A program made the position numbers and the translations under genes. Of a DNA stretch of 64,000 nt, positions 1-8,035 are shown piece after piece. The notes under the pieces are model-generated. The model was not told where the DNA came from, ran no database searches, and saw only the letters and a list, made by a program, of their open reading frames with translations. This DNA comes from Desulfotignum sp. (GTDB lineage: Bacteria; Desulfobacterota; Desulfobacteria; Desulfobacterales; Desulfobacteraceae). The number at the start of each line of letters is the position of its first letter. Position 1 is the stretch's first letter. The stretch is from the NCBI GenBank assembly GCA_011390335.1, contig JAABSO010000004.1, forward strand, positions 1 to 64,000, given 5' to 3'.

Positions 1-850
1 CATGATCTGTCCCTCCATGAACACCCATATGTATGAAAATATCCGGGTCCAGCGAAACCTGGATATACTGGAAAAAGACGGCATGCACATCCTGGATCCG
101 GATGCCGGGGCACTGGCCTGCAAAACCACGGGTGCCGGCCGCCTGCCCGAGCCCTGGTTTATCCTGGACCGGATTTTCCACATGCTGAGTCCCAAGGATT
201 TTGCCGGCAGAAAAATGCTGATTTCTGCCGGCCCCACCCTGGAACCCATCGATCCTGTCCGGTATGTGAGCAACCATTCCTCCGGCAAAATGGGATATGC
301 CATTGCCAGGGCAGCGGAAATGCGGGGTGCAAAAGTGACCCTGGTGACCGGTCCTGTCAGCCTGGATCCGCCTGTGGGGGTTGACACAATTCCGGTACAG
401 ACCTGCCGGGACATGGCAGATGCCATGATTTCACAGTTTCCCAGCGCAGATATCACCATCAAGGTGGCGGCAGTGGCGGATTTCCGCCCGAAAAGCCACA
501 CGGATCTGAAAATCAAGAAAACATCAGACCAGGATGGTCTAACCCTGGAACTGGTCCAGAACCCCGATATTTTACAGCGTTTAGGGGAGATGAAAAGGGC
601 TGACCAGTTTCTGGTGGGATTTGCTGCAGAAACCCATGACCTTGCAGCCAATGCCCAAAAAAAGATCAAAAAAAAGAACCTGGACATGATCGCCGCCAAT
701 CTGGTGGGGAAAAAAGATTCCGGATTTCAGGCAGACACCAACAAGGTCACTTTGTTTTTCAGGGACGGATCCAAAAAAGATCTGGCCCTGATGGACAAGC
801 AGGCAGTGGCCCATACCCTTCTGGATACCATCCTGGAGCAGTTTTCCTAG
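1..850 (+). CDS. coaBC: Phosphopantothenoylcysteine decarboxylase / phosphopantothenate-cysteine ligase, C-terminal part
   Basis: This is the 3' part of the bifunctional coenzyme A biosynthesis enzyme, which joins cysteine to 4'-phosphopantothenate and then decarboxylates the product. The 5' end lies outside the window, and the visible frame begins at base 2. The first residues carry the PSMNTHMYEN motif of the FMN-binding decarboxylase domain. The ligase (CoaB) domain follows from about residue 65, with the typical ISAGPTLEPIDPVRYVSNHS nucleotide-binding segment and the KIKK segment near residue 170. The gene ends 7 bp before the next one, so the two are probably cotranscribed. The identification is secure; only the truncation is imposed by the window. 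Confidence 0.96.
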   Translation, partial: MICPSMNTHMYENIRVQRNLDILEKDGMHILDPDAGALACKTTGAGRLPEPWFILDRIFHMLSPKDFAGRKMLISAGPTLEPIDPVRYVSNHSSGKMGYAIARAAEMRGAKVTLVTGPVSLDPPVGVDTIPVQTCRDMADAMISQFPSADITIKVAAVADFRPKSHTDLKIKKTSDQDGLTLELVQNPDILQRLGEMKRADQFLVGFAAETHDLAANAQKKIKKKNLDMIAANLVGKKDSGFQADTNKVTLFFRDGSKKDLALMDKQAVAHTLLDTILEQFS

Positions 851-857
851 ACCGGCC

Positions 858-1451
858 ATGGCAGTATCCGATCCCATAATAACAGGCCCATCCGCCGATG
901 ATCTGCCGGCGGTTATCCAGGATTTTTCCCAATATCTCAGGTGCCAGAAAACCCTTGGGTTCACCCGGTATGACCTGTCACCGCAGTCCCGGGCCATTCT
1001 GGATACCTGGGGAGAAAAACAATCAACCCGATCAGCCTCTGGTTTTTATTCCCATGGTCCTGCATCGGCAGCCATTGTGATAGTGGACAGCCAAGGTACT
1101 TTTTTTTCCGGGCAGGGCGGGGGCCTGCTGAAAAAAATTCTGGCTGCCATGAAGGTCTCTTTTGATGGCGTATCCCTGTGCAATGCCACAGATCCGGCTG
1201 CGGTCAAAAACCATGTGCAGGCTGTGCGGCCGCACACCGTCATTGCCCTGGGAAGTCGTGCGGCAACAGTGGTGACAGGCCGGCAGGAACCACTGGAGAG
1301 CCTGCGGGGGCGGTTTTTCAACTTTCAGGGTATCAAAGCCATGCCCACCTATCATCCGCTGCAGCTGCTGGAAAATCCCGCCCTGAAACGGCCGGTGTGG
1401 GAAGATATGCAGCAGGTGATGAAAATGATGGAATCGGGCAATGATCGTTGA
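858..1451 (+). CDS. Uracil-DNA glycosylase superfamily protein, degenerate
   Basis: The 197-residue protein resembles family 4/5 uracil-DNA glycosylases. It keeps a GQGGGLLKKILAAM segment (residues ~77-90), a VIALGS strand, and a C-terminal PTYHPLQLLENP motif that matches the YHP-type motif of these enzymes. The usual N-terminal GEAPGxxE water-activating motif is not visible: the matching region reads IVIVDSQGTFFSGQG. The four cysteines expected for the iron-sulfur cluster of family 4 are also missing; only two cysteines are present. It may be a diverged or catalytically altered member. It sits between coaBC and the Xer recombinase and overlaps the latter by 11 bp, so the genes look like one operon. 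The fold assignment is fairly sure; uracil removal is not shown. Confidence 0.72.
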   Translation: MAVSDPIITGPSADDLPAVIQDFSQYLRCQKTLGFTRYDLSPQSRAILDTWGEKQSTRSASGFYSHGPASAAIVIVDSQGTFFSGQGGGLLKKILAAMKVSFDGVSLCNATDPAAVKNHVQAVRPHTVIALGSRAATVVTGRQEPLESLRGRFFNFQGIKAMPTYHPLQLLENPALKRPVWEDMQQVMKMMESGNDR

Positions 1452-2367
1452 CAGATTTATGGATATCCTGGTTGCGGAAAAAGGGTATTCTCCCCATACC
1501 TGCCGTGCATACCGGTCGGATATCATGGATTTTATAAGGTTTTTCGTTGGAGATCATGACAAAAAAGATCCTGCAGAAGAAAATGCGCAAGCCTATGAAA
1601 TATGGCTGCAAAAACAGTTTGCCACACGGGTTACGGACCTGGAACCTAAGGATGTCAAAACATACCTGGCCCACCAGGTCCGGGCCGGAAAACAGAAAAA
1701 AACCTTGTCCCGCAGGCTGTCTGCCCTGAAAGCGTTTTTTGCATTTCTGGTGCGGGACAAACAGATGGCAGCCAATCCTGCAGATGGTATCCCCTTTCCC
1801 AAACTGGGCAAAACCATTCCCCGGGTGTTGACCGTGGATGATGTGTTCCGCCTGCTGGATTCCATAAAAACCGACACCTGGATGGAAAAGCGCAATTGTG
1901 CCATGTTTGAAACCTTTTATTCCACGGGCATGCGGATTTCGGAAATCCATGGCCTGGACATGGCGCATATTGACTTTCACAACCAGGTGATTAGAGTTCT
2001 GGGCAAAGGCGGCAAACAGCGGATGGTGCCGGTGGGGCGCAGGGCTGTGGCAGCGGTGAAATCCTACAGAGAAACATTGTCAAAGGATCTGCCCCCTGTC
2101 TTTGTGAACAAAGATTTCGGGCGGCTGACCACCCGGTCCATCAGCAGGATCTTAGATAAGATCGTCAATCAGTGCGGCCTGCATGTGCCGGTATCTCCCC
2201 ATGTGCTGCGCCACTGTTTTGCCACCCATATGCTGGATTCCGGAGCAAACCTGCGGGGTATCCAGGAAATTTTAGGCCATGCCAGCCTGTCCACCACCCA
2301 GGTGTATACCCATGTGAGCATGGACCATTTGATGCAGGTGTATGACAAAGCACACCCAAGGAGTTGA
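1441..2367 (+). CDS. xerC: Tyrosine recombinase XerC/XerD family
   Basis: This 308-residue site-specific recombinase has the expected length for XerC/XerD, which resolve chromosome dimers at dif during division. An N-terminal SAM-like core-binding domain occupies residues ~1-90. The catalytic domain shows the full set of tyrosine recombinase residues: Arg in STGMRISEIHGL, Lys in LGKGGKQRMVPV, HxxR in SPHVLRHCFATHML, and the His and Tyr in LGHASLSTTQVYTHVS. It lies 9 bp upstream of hslV, the same xer-hslVU arrangement as codV-clpQY in Bacillus. Assignment to XerC rather than XerD is uncertain from sequence alone. Confidence 0.92.
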   Translation: MIVDRFMDILVAEKGYSPHTCRAYRSDIMDFIRFFVGDHDKKDPAEENAQAYEIWLQKQFATRVTDLEPKDVKTYLAHQVRAGKQKKTLSRRLSALKAFFAFLVRDKQMAANPADGIPFPKLGKTIPRVLTVDDVFRLLDSIKTDTWMEKRNCAMFETFYSTGMRISEIHGLDMAHIDFHNQVIRVLGKGGKQRMVPVGRRAVAAVKSYRETLSKDLPPVFVNKDFGRLTTRSISRILDKIVNQCGLHVPVSPHVLRHCFATHMLDSGANLRGIQEILGHASLSTTQVYTHVSMDHLMQVYDKAHPRS

Positions 2368-2376
2368 TATAACAAC

Positions 2377-2928
2377 ATGAGCAATGATACATTTCACGGC
2401 ACCACCATCCTGGCCCTTCGCACAAAAAATACAGTGGTGATGGCAGGAGACGGCCAGGTCACCTTAGGCAGTATCGTGACCAAACACAAGGCCAAAAAAG
2501 TGAGAAGAATTTTCCATGACCAGATCATCACCGGGTTTGCCGGTGCCACTGCCGATGCCCTGACCCTGTCTGAAAAACTGGAGGAAAAACTCGAACGGTA
2601 CAACGGCAACCTGACACGGGCCAGTGTGGAGCTGGCCAGAGAATGGCGCACCGACAAATACCTGCGGCGCCTGGAAGCCATGATGATAGCCGCTGATGTG
2701 CATAACACCTATCTTTTGTCCGGCAACGGGGATGTGATTGAGCCGGACCACGGGGTAATCAGTATCGGGTCGGGCAGTCCCTCAGCCCAGTCAGCAGCCG
2801 TGGCCCTTATGGAAAACACAGACCTTTCCCCGGAGCAGATTGTGGAAAAAGCCATGAAAATTGCCGCAGACCTGTGTATTTATACCAATCATGAAATCAC
2901 CCTGGAGGTGTTAGCTGTTAGCATTTAG
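2377..2928 (+). CDS. hslV: ATP-dependent protease subunit HslV
   Basis: HslV is the proteolytic core of the two-component cytoplasmic protease HslUV (ClpQY). The 183-residue protein has a short leader (MSNDTFHG) followed by the TTIL sequence, whose first Thr becomes the N-terminal nucleophile after processing. [10 protein letters not shown] and [12 protein letters not shown] are conserved proteasome-beta-type segments. The normal protein should end near NHEITLEVL. Here the last five residues (LAVSI) and the TAG stop are encoded by a heptamer repeat array starting at 2911, so the native C-terminus appears to have been overwritten by the repeat. Its partner hslU follows after a 165-bp gap that holds two repeat blocks. 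Confidence 0.96.
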   Translation: MSNDTFHGTTILALRTKNTVVMAGDGQVTLGSIVTKHKAKKVRRIFHDQIITGFAGATADALTLSEKLEEKLERYNGNLTRASVELAREWRTDKYLRRLEAMMIAADVHNTYLLSGNGDVIEPDHGVISIGSGSPSAQSAAVALMENTDLSPEQIVEKAMKIAADLCIYTNHEITLEVLAVSI

Positions 2929-2959
2929 CTGTTAGCTTTTAGACATTAGCTGTTAGCCG
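2911..2959 (+). repeat. TTAGCTN heptamer array at the hslV stop codon
   Basis: Seven perfectly phased 7-bp units run from 2911 to 2959: TTAGCTG, TTAGCAT, TTAGCTG, TTAGCTT, TTAGACA, TTAGCTG and TTAGCCG. The hslV stop codon (2926-2928) lies inside the array. No gene accompanies this copy. Confidence 0.9.
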
Positions 2960-2992
2960 GTAGTTACCAGGAGGAAGAATTTGTAATTGTTG

Positions 2993-3027
2993 CTGGAAGC
3001 TGATGGCTGCGTACTGACGGCTGACGG
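2993..3027 (+). repeat. CTGACGG-type heptamer block
   Basis: Five phased 7-bp units follow each other: CTGGAAG, CTGATGG, CTGCGTA, CTGACGG and CTGACGG. The core differs from the TTAGCTN array 34 bp upstream but has the same period. It occupies the rest of the hslV-hslU gap, together with unassigned sequence up to the hslU start. Confidence 0.75.
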
Positions 3028-3093
3028 TTTTCAAATAATTTGACCAACCATATAATGTGGTCCGACCGTTAGGGACCAAACTGGAATATATCC

Positions 3094-4464
3094 ATGAAAG
3101 ATTTAAAGCCCAAAGAAATTGTAACAGAGCTGGACAAATATATCATCGGCCAGAAAGATGCCAAAAAATCAGTGGCCATTGCCCTGCGCAACCGGTGGCG
3201 CCGGCGCCAGGTGGAACCGGATCTCCAGGATGAGATCGCCCCGAAAAATATCATTCTCATCGGCCCTACAGGCGTGGGCAAAACCGAAATTGCCAGGCGT
3301 CTGGCCAATCTTACGGACTCGCCCTTTTACAAGGTGGAGGCGTCCAAGTTCACCGAGGTGGGATATGTGGGCCGGGATGTGGAATCCATGATCAGGGATC
3401 TTGTGGAATTGACCGTGAACACCCTCAAGGCCAGGCAGCAGGAAGCGGTACAGGAAAAAGCAGCCAGGCTGGCCGAAGAACGGGTCCTGGATATTCTGCT
3501 GCCCCCGACCCCGAAATCCAGCGCCCCGGAAGACAACAAACCCATCCAGATTTCCGATCACTCGGCACAGAACCAGGATACCGGTTCCGGCACCAGAGAA
3601 AAACTGAGAACCATGCTCAGGGCCGGCAAACTGGATACCCGGCAGATTGACCTGGATGTGGCAGACAGATCCTCTCCCATGGTGGAAATATTTTCCAATT
3701 CCGGGATCGAGGAAATGGGGATCAATGTTAAGGACATGCTGGGCAATCTCATGCCCAAGTCCACCAAGCGCAGAAAGGTGAGTGTCAAAGAGGCGCTGAA
3801 GATTTTGACCCAGGAAGAGGCGGCCCATCTGGTGGACATGGACCGGGTGAAAACCGATGCAGTTGCCATGGTGGAGCAGTCCGGCATCATTTTCATCGAT
3901 GAGATAGACAAGATTGCGGGCAAGGAAAAAAGCCAGGGGCCAGAGGTGTCCAAAGAAGGGGTCCAGCGGGATCTGCTGCCCATTGTGGAGGGCAGTTCCG
4001 TGCCCACCAAATACGGGATTGTGAAAACCGACCATATTTTGTTCATCGCCTCGGGTGCGTTTCATGTGTCCAAACCATCAGATCTGATTCCGGAACTCCA
4101 GGGCCGGTTTCCCATAAGGGTGGAGCTGACCTCCCTGGGGGCGGATGAGTTTGTCAGGATACTGACTGAACCCAAGAACGCCTTGGTGCTCCAGTATATG
4201 GCGTTGCTGCGCACCGAGGGCGTGGATATTTCGTTTACCCAGGATGCAGTGGAAAAAATTGCCGCCATAGCGGTTGATGTGAATGCCTCCACGGAAAATA
4301 TCGGGGCGCGGCGGCTGCATACCCTCATGGAAAAGCTGCTGGAGGAGATCCTTTTTGCCGCCCCGGATGTGGCAGATCCAAAGATTAAGATTGATGCAGC
4401 CTTTGTGGACAAACAATTGATGGATATCGTGAAAAACGAAGATTTGAGCAGGTATATTCTATGA
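3094..4464 (+). CDS. hslU: ATP-dependent protease ATPase subunit HslU
   Basis: HslU is the AAA+ unfoldase that feeds substrates to HslV. The 456-residue protein has the usual N-terminal [17 protein letters not shown] segment, a Walker A motif ([15 protein letters not shown], residues ~57-71), a central I-domain rich in charged residues (~110-240), Walker B ([13 protein letters not shown]), and the C-terminal [17 protein letters not shown] sensor-2 region. It ends in DLSRYIL, the tail that docks into HslV. Its stop overlaps the argB start by 4 bp, so hslU and the arginine genes may share a transcript. No clear ribosome binding site precedes the ATG. Confidence 0.97.
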   Translation: MKDLKPKEIVTELDKYIIGQKDAKKSVAIALRNRWRRRQVEPDLQDEIAPKNIILIGPTGVGKTEIARRLANLTDSPFYKVEASKFTEVGYVGRDVESMIRDLVELTVNTLKARQQEAVQEKAARLAEERVLDILLPPTPKSSAPEDNKPIQISDHSAQNQDTGSGTREKLRTMLRAGKLDTRQIDLDVADRSSPMVEIFSNSGIEEMGINVKDMLGNLMPKSTKRRKVSVKEALKILTQEEAAHLVDMDRVKTDAVAMVEQSGIIFIDEIDKIAGKEKSQGPEVSKEGVQRDLLPIVEGSSVPTKYGIVKTDHILFIASGAFHVSKPSDLIPELQGRFPIRVELTSLGADEFVRILTEPKNALVLQYMALLRTEGVDISFTQDAVEKIAAIAVDVNASTENIGARRLHTLMEKLLEEILFAAPDVADPKIKIDAAFVDKQLMDIVKNEDLSRYIL

Positions 4465-5399
4465 TGGCGGATACCCCTGACACGAATATTTTGGATCCCA
4501 ATACTCCGGACTCGAATAGTTCGCAAAGGCCCAATGTTGCAGACATACTGGTGGAGGCGCTGCCCTATATCCAGCAGTTTTCCACCAAAACCATTGTCAT
4601 CAAGTATGGCGGCCATGCCATGGTGGATGAAAAGTTAAAACGCGACTTTGCCAATGACATCACCCTGCTCAAATTCATCGGCATCAATCCGGTGGTGGTG
4701 CACGGGGGAGGCCCCCAGATCAGCAAGGTGCTGTCCGCCATGGGCATCACCTCCACATTCATCCGGGGGATGCGGTATACGGATGATGCCACCATGGATG
4801 TGGTGGAGATGGTTTTAGGCGGCAAGGTCAACAAGGATATTGTGGCCCGGATCAACCAGGAAGGGGGCAGGGCAGTGGGCCTTACCGGCAAGGACGGCAG
4901 CCTGATCCTGGCGGAAAAAATGAAGATATATGTTCAGGATGATCAGGAAAAACCCCCGGAAATCATCGATCCGGGCATGGTGGGGGATGTGGTGTCAGTG
5001 AACCCGGAGATCATCCATACCCTGACCGAAAAAGGATTTATTCCCATTATTGCGCCGGTGGGTATCGGCAAAAAAGGGGAGACCTATAACATTAATGCAG
5101 ATGTTGTGGCATCAAAGATTGCCGCATCCCTGGCAGCTGAGCGCTTGATTCTGGTGACCGATGTGGATGGTGTCCTGGATGCGGATCAGAAACTGGTATC
5201 TTCTGTCAATGGTGCGGATATCCGGCAGATGATCCAAAACCTTCAGATACAGGGCGGCATGATTCCCAAGGTGGAGTGTGCCCTGGCTGCATTACAAAGT
5301 GGGGTGAAAAAAGCCCATATTATCAACGGGAAAATTTCCCATGCCGTGCTGCTGGAGCTGTTCACGGATTCGGGGATCGGCACCCAGGTGGAGTGTTAG
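4461..5399 (+). CDS. argB: Acetylglutamate kinase
   Basis: ArgB phosphorylates N-acetylglutamate, the second step of arginine synthesis. The protein has the amino acid kinase signatures [22 protein letters not shown] and the C-terminal [14 protein letters not shown] segment. It is 312 residues long, a little more than usual, because about 40 polar residues ([20 protein letters not shown] and onward) precede the conserved core; no alternative start with a better ribosome site is seen. The final TAG stop is the first heptamer of a repeat array beginning at 5396, so GTQVEC is the last native sequence. It heads an arginine cluster with argD, argF and argH. Confidence 0.96.
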   Translation: MMADTPDTNILDPNTPDSNSSQRPNVADILVEALPYIQQFSTKTIVIKYGGHAMVDEKLKRDFANDITLLKFIGINPVVVHGGGPQISKVLSAMGITSTFIRGMRYTDDATMDVVEMVLGGKVNKDIVARINQEGGRAVGLTGKDGSLILAEKMKIYVQDDQEKPPEIIDPGMVGDVVSVNPEIIHTLTEKGFIPIIAPVGIGKKGETYNINADVVASKIAASLAAERLILVTDVDGVLDADQKLVSSVNGADIRQMIQNLQIQGGMIPKVECALAALQSGVKKAHIINGKISHAVLLELFTDSGIGTQVEC

Positions 5400-5430
5400 C
5401 TTTTAGCGTTTAGCTGTTAGCTCTTAGCCT
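5396..5430 (+). repeat. TTAGCTN heptamer array, left end of cassette
   Basis: Five phased heptamers (TTAGCTT, TTAGCGT, TTAGCTG, TTAGCTC, TTAGCCT) begin at the argB stop codon. They are in the opposite orientation to the array at 5785-5820 on the far side of the small gene. Confidence 0.9.
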
Positions 5431-5439
5431 AATGGGGAT

Positions 5440-5820
5440 GTGGAGATGAAAGATTTTAGCAAGCTGAAAGTATGGGAGAAAGCCCATCATTTTACACTGC
5501 AGGTCTATAGAATCACAAAGAATTTTCCTTCTGATGAACGATTTGGACTTACGGTTCAGCTACGCAGATCTGCGGCATCTGTTCCGACAAACATCGCTGA
5601 AGGTTGTGGAAGAGACAGCGAGCGAGATTTTGCCAGATTTATGAGTATTGCTGTCGGATGTGCAAGCGAGGTGGAATATCAGCTACTTCTCGCTTGCGAT
5701 CTCAATTATATACAGAATGAAACATATGAAGAACTTAATCAACAGGTCAATGAACTAAAGAAAATGTTGAACAGTTTCATCAAAAAGCTAACAGCTAAAA
5801 AGCTAACAGCTAAAAGCTAA
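5440..5820 (+). CDS. Four-helix bundle protein, S23/IVP (Avd-like) family
   Basis: The 126-residue protein belongs to the four-helix-bundle family first found in 23S rRNA intervening sequences. Diagnostic segments are KLKVWEKAHHFTLQVYR, NFPSDERFGLTVQLRRSA, SVPTNIAEGCGRDSERDFAR and a final helix with EVEYQLLLACDL. Relatives include the Avd accessory protein of diversity-generating retroelements, which bind nucleic acid. The start could be GTG 5440 or ATG 5446. The last eleven residues (KLTAKKLTAKS) and the TAA stop are encoded by the downstream heptamer array. The gene sits alone between argB and argD with a different base composition. Its molecular role here is unknown. Confidence 0.9.
   Translation: MEMKDFSKLKVWEKAHHFTLQVYRITKNFPSDERFGLTVQLRRSAASVPTNIAEGCGRDSERDFARFMSIAVGCASEVEYQLLLACDLNYIQNETYEELNQQVNELKKMLNSFIKKLTAKKLTAKS
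5785..5820 (-). repeat. Inverse heptamer array, right end of cassette
   Basis: Units AAGCTAA, CAGCTAA, (one extra A), AAGCTAA, CAGCTAA, AAGCTAA run from 5785 to 5820. They are the complement of the TTAGCTN repeat at 5396-5430 and encode the C-terminus of the small protein. Confidence 0.9.
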
Positions 5821-5830
5821 AAGGACTTCC

Positions 5831-7021
5831 ATGAATACCCGGGAAAAAACCGAAGCATATGTCTGTCAGACCTATGTACGCCAGGGAAAGGCATTTGTCA
5901 GTGGAAAAGGGATGTTTCTGACCGATGAAGACGGGAAGGTGTACACCGATTTTCTGGCCGGGATTGCCGTGTGCAGCCTGGGCCACTGCCATCCTGAGGT
6001 TACAGCAGCCATCCGGGAACAGGCCGGCAGGCTGGTGCATGTGTCCAATCTGTTTTACACACAGCCCCAGGCGGATCTGGCAAAGGCGTTGGTGGAAAAA
6101 AGTTTCGCTGACCGGGTGTTTTTTGCCAATTCCGGGGCCGAAGCCAATGAAGCAGCCATTAAGCTTGCCAGGCGGTATTTTCAGCAGAACGGGGATAAAA
6201 AACGGTTTCGGATCATCACCATGGCCCAGTCTTTCCACGGCCGGACCATGGCCACCTTGACCGCCACCGGCCAGGACAAGATCAAACAGGGGTTTTATCC
6301 CCTGCTGGAGGGATTTTCCCATGTGCCGTTCAATGACCTTGCCGCCCTGGAAAAGGAACTGGATGACACGGTGTGTGCGGTGATGATGGAACCTGTCCAG
6401 GGGGAGGGCGGGGTGATCCCGGCGGATCCTGACTATCTTGCAGGGGTGCGGGCATTGTGTGACAGGACAGGCACCCTGCTGATATTTGATGAAATCCAGA
6501 CCGGCATGGGCCGGTGCGGCACCTTGTTTGCCCATGAAGTCTGTGGGGTGACTCCGGATATCATGACCCTTGCCAAGGCCCTGGGCAACGGAGTTCCCAT
6601 TGGTGCCATGCTGGCAACCCAAGCGGCTGCAAAGGGATTTGCCCCGGGCAGCCACGGCTCCACCTTCGGCGGAACTCCCCTGGCCACGGCTGCCGGCTGC
6701 AAAACACTGGAGATCATTTCCGATCCTGTGTTTCTGGCCCGGGTCCGGGAAAAAGGCCGGTATTTCAAAAAACAGCTCAATGCTCTCAAGGAAAAGTACC
6801 CCCGCATTCACCAGGTCCGGGGGGCAGGGCTGCTCCTGGGCATGGAAATTGATAAGGATGCCTCCTTGTTTGTGGAAAATTGTTTTAAAAAAGGGTTTAT
6901 TATTAACGCCATCCAGGATAAGGTTTTAAGATTTGCACCACCATTGATTGTTGAAACCGCAGACATTGACCGGCTGGTGGCTGTGCTGGACAGCCTGTTT
7001 GAAAGAGGAGACCTGGCGTGA
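5831..7021 (+). CDS. argD: Acetylornithine aminotransferase
   Basis: ArgD is the PLP-dependent enzyme that converts N-acetylglutamate semialdehyde to N-acetylornithine. The 396-residue protein has the class III aminotransferase pattern: FANSGAEANEAAIKLAR, the FHGRTMATLTATGQ segment, the PLP-contacting LLIFDEIQTGMGRCG stretch, and MTLAKALGNGVPIGAM with the Schiff-base Lys. It starts 10 bp after the repeat cassette, and its stop overlaps the argF GTG start by 4 bp. The family can also act on succinyldiaminopimelate; the arginine context favours ArgD. Confidence 0.95.
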   Translation: MNTREKTEAYVCQTYVRQGKAFVSGKGMFLTDEDGKVYTDFLAGIAVCSLGHCHPEVTAAIREQAGRLVHVSNLFYTQPQADLAKALVEKSFADRVFFANSGAEANEAAIKLARRYFQQNGDKKRFRIITMAQSFHGRTMATLTATGQDKIKQGFYPLLEGFSHVPFNDLAALEKELDDTVCAVMMEPVQGEGGVIPADPDYLAGVRALCDRTGTLLIFDEIQTGMGRCGTLFAHEVCGVTPDIMTLAKALGNGVPIGAMLATQAAAKGFAPGSHGSTFGGTPLATAAGCKTLEIISDPVFLARVREKGRYFKKQLNALKEKYPRIHQVRGAGLLLGMEIDKDASLFVENCFKKGFIINAIQDKVLRFAPPLIVETADIDRLVAVLDSLFERGDLA

Positions 7022-7932
7022 AAAAAGACCTGTTGTCATTACTGGACCTGGAAAAAAATGATTTCGATCATCTGTTCACCCGGGCACTGCAGCTGAAAAA
7101 ACGCTATGCCAGGGGGATTTTTGACAAAATTCTCACCGGAAAGACCCTGGGCCTGATTTTTGATAAAAAATCCACCCGGACCCGCATCGCCTTTGAAACC
7201 GCCATGATTCAACTGGGGGGGCATCCCATTTACATGAGCACCCAGGATACCCAGATTTCCAGAAACGAGCCGGCAAAGGACACGGCCCGGGTTTTGTCCC
7301 GGTACATCGACTGCCTGGCCATGCGGACCTTTGACCATTCTCTGGTAAAAGAGTTTGCCCGGGCATCCGCCATTCCCGTGATCAATGCCCTTACCGATTC
7401 CTTTCATCCCTGCCAGATCCTGAGCGACATCATGACGGTGATCGAACATAAGGACGGGTACAAGGATGTGAAGATCGCCTGGGTGGGGGATGGCAACAAT
7501 GTGGCCAACTCATGGGTGAATGCCGCCAGTGTCCTGGGGTTGAACCTTGTTGTGGCCTGCCCTGAAGGCCATATGGTCAAACCCGACATCATCCGGGCGG
7601 CCGGGGCCGACACCATGGACCATATCATTTTCACCAGTGACCCTGTTGGGGCGGTGAAAGATGCGGATGTGGTGTATACGGATGTATGGGCCAGCATGGG
7701 GGATGAAGAGGAGCTGGCAGGAAGGCTGGCTGCATTTGAAGGGTTCCAGGTGAACAAAGACCTGCTCTCCCATGCAAGGCCGGATGTCCTGGTGATGCAT
7801 TGTCTGCCCGCCCACAGGGGCGAAGAGATTGCAGAAGATGTTCTGGAGGCGGCAGGGGCGGCATTCTGGGACCAGGCGGAAAACAAGCGCCACATGCACA
7901 AAGCCATTCTGGAAACCCTGATCCTGGGATAA
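7018..7932 (+). CDS. argF: Ornithine carbamoyltransferase
   Basis: ArgF transfers the carbamoyl group to ornithine, forming citrulline. The 304-residue protein has the carbamoyl-phosphate motif KKSTRTRIAFE (residues ~51-60), the HPCQILSD loop, and the ornithine-binding HCLPAHRGEEI near the C-terminus. It begins with GTG overlapping argD. The next gene in a typical deltaproteobacterial cluster would be argG, but here a heptamer array fills the gap and argH follows directly. Confidence 0.97.
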   Translation: MKKDLLSLLDLEKNDFDHLFTRALQLKKRYARGIFDKILTGKTLGLIFDKKSTRTRIAFETAMIQLGGHPIYMSTQDTQISRNEPAKDTARVLSRYIDCLAMRTFDHSLVKEFARASAIPVINALTDSFHPCQILSDIMTVIEHKDGYKDVKIAWVGDGNNVANSWVNAASVLGLNLVVACPEGHMVKPDIIRAAGADTMDHIIFTSDPVGAVKDADVVYTDVWASMGDEEELAGRLAAFEGFQVNKDLLSHARPDVLVMHCLPAHRGEEIAEDVLEAAGAAFWDQAENKRHMHKAILETLILG

Positions 7933-7967
7933 ATAAGCCAGACAAAAATGCCTGCCAGCCACAAAAG

Positions 7968-8016
7968 CAGCCAAAAGCTAACAGCCAACAGCTAAAAGCT
8001 AACAGCTAAAAGCTAA
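7968..8016 (-). repeat. Inverse heptamer array between argF and argH
   Basis: Seven phased units (CAGCCAA, AAGCTAA, CAGCCAA, CAGCTAA, AAGCTAA, CAGCTAA, AAGCTAA) fill the argF-argH gap and stop 19 bp before argH. The orientation matches the right-hand array of the argB-argD cassette. No gene lies within. Confidence 0.9.
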
Positions 8017-8035
8017 CCCGCACAGGAATGAACAT

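Larger units (their letters stand above)
5396..5820. mobile_element. Candidate cassette: four-helix-bundle gene between inverted heptamer arrays
   Basis: A 425-bp segment splits argB from argD. It starts with five TTAGCTN heptamers, contains one small gene, and ends with the same repeat in inverse complement (AAGCTAA/CAGCTAA). RNA from it could fold back through the terminal arrays, much as intervening sequences in 23S rRNA do. The insert uses fewer G and C bases than the surrounding arginine genes. What is seen is the architecture; mobility is inference, and no transposase or target-site duplication is visible. Confidence 0.5.

Noticed and set aside
2911..2959. Repeat arrays considered as CRISPR
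   Set aside because: The units are 7 bp and directly adjacent, with no spacers and no cas genes.
3169..4065. A long open frame antisense to hslU
   Set aside because: It is a composition shadow: no family motif, while the opposite strand encodes a complete HslU.
5440..5820. A 23S rRNA intervening sequence
   Set aside because: The protein family fits, but no rRNA sequence lies on either side; the flanks are argB and argD.
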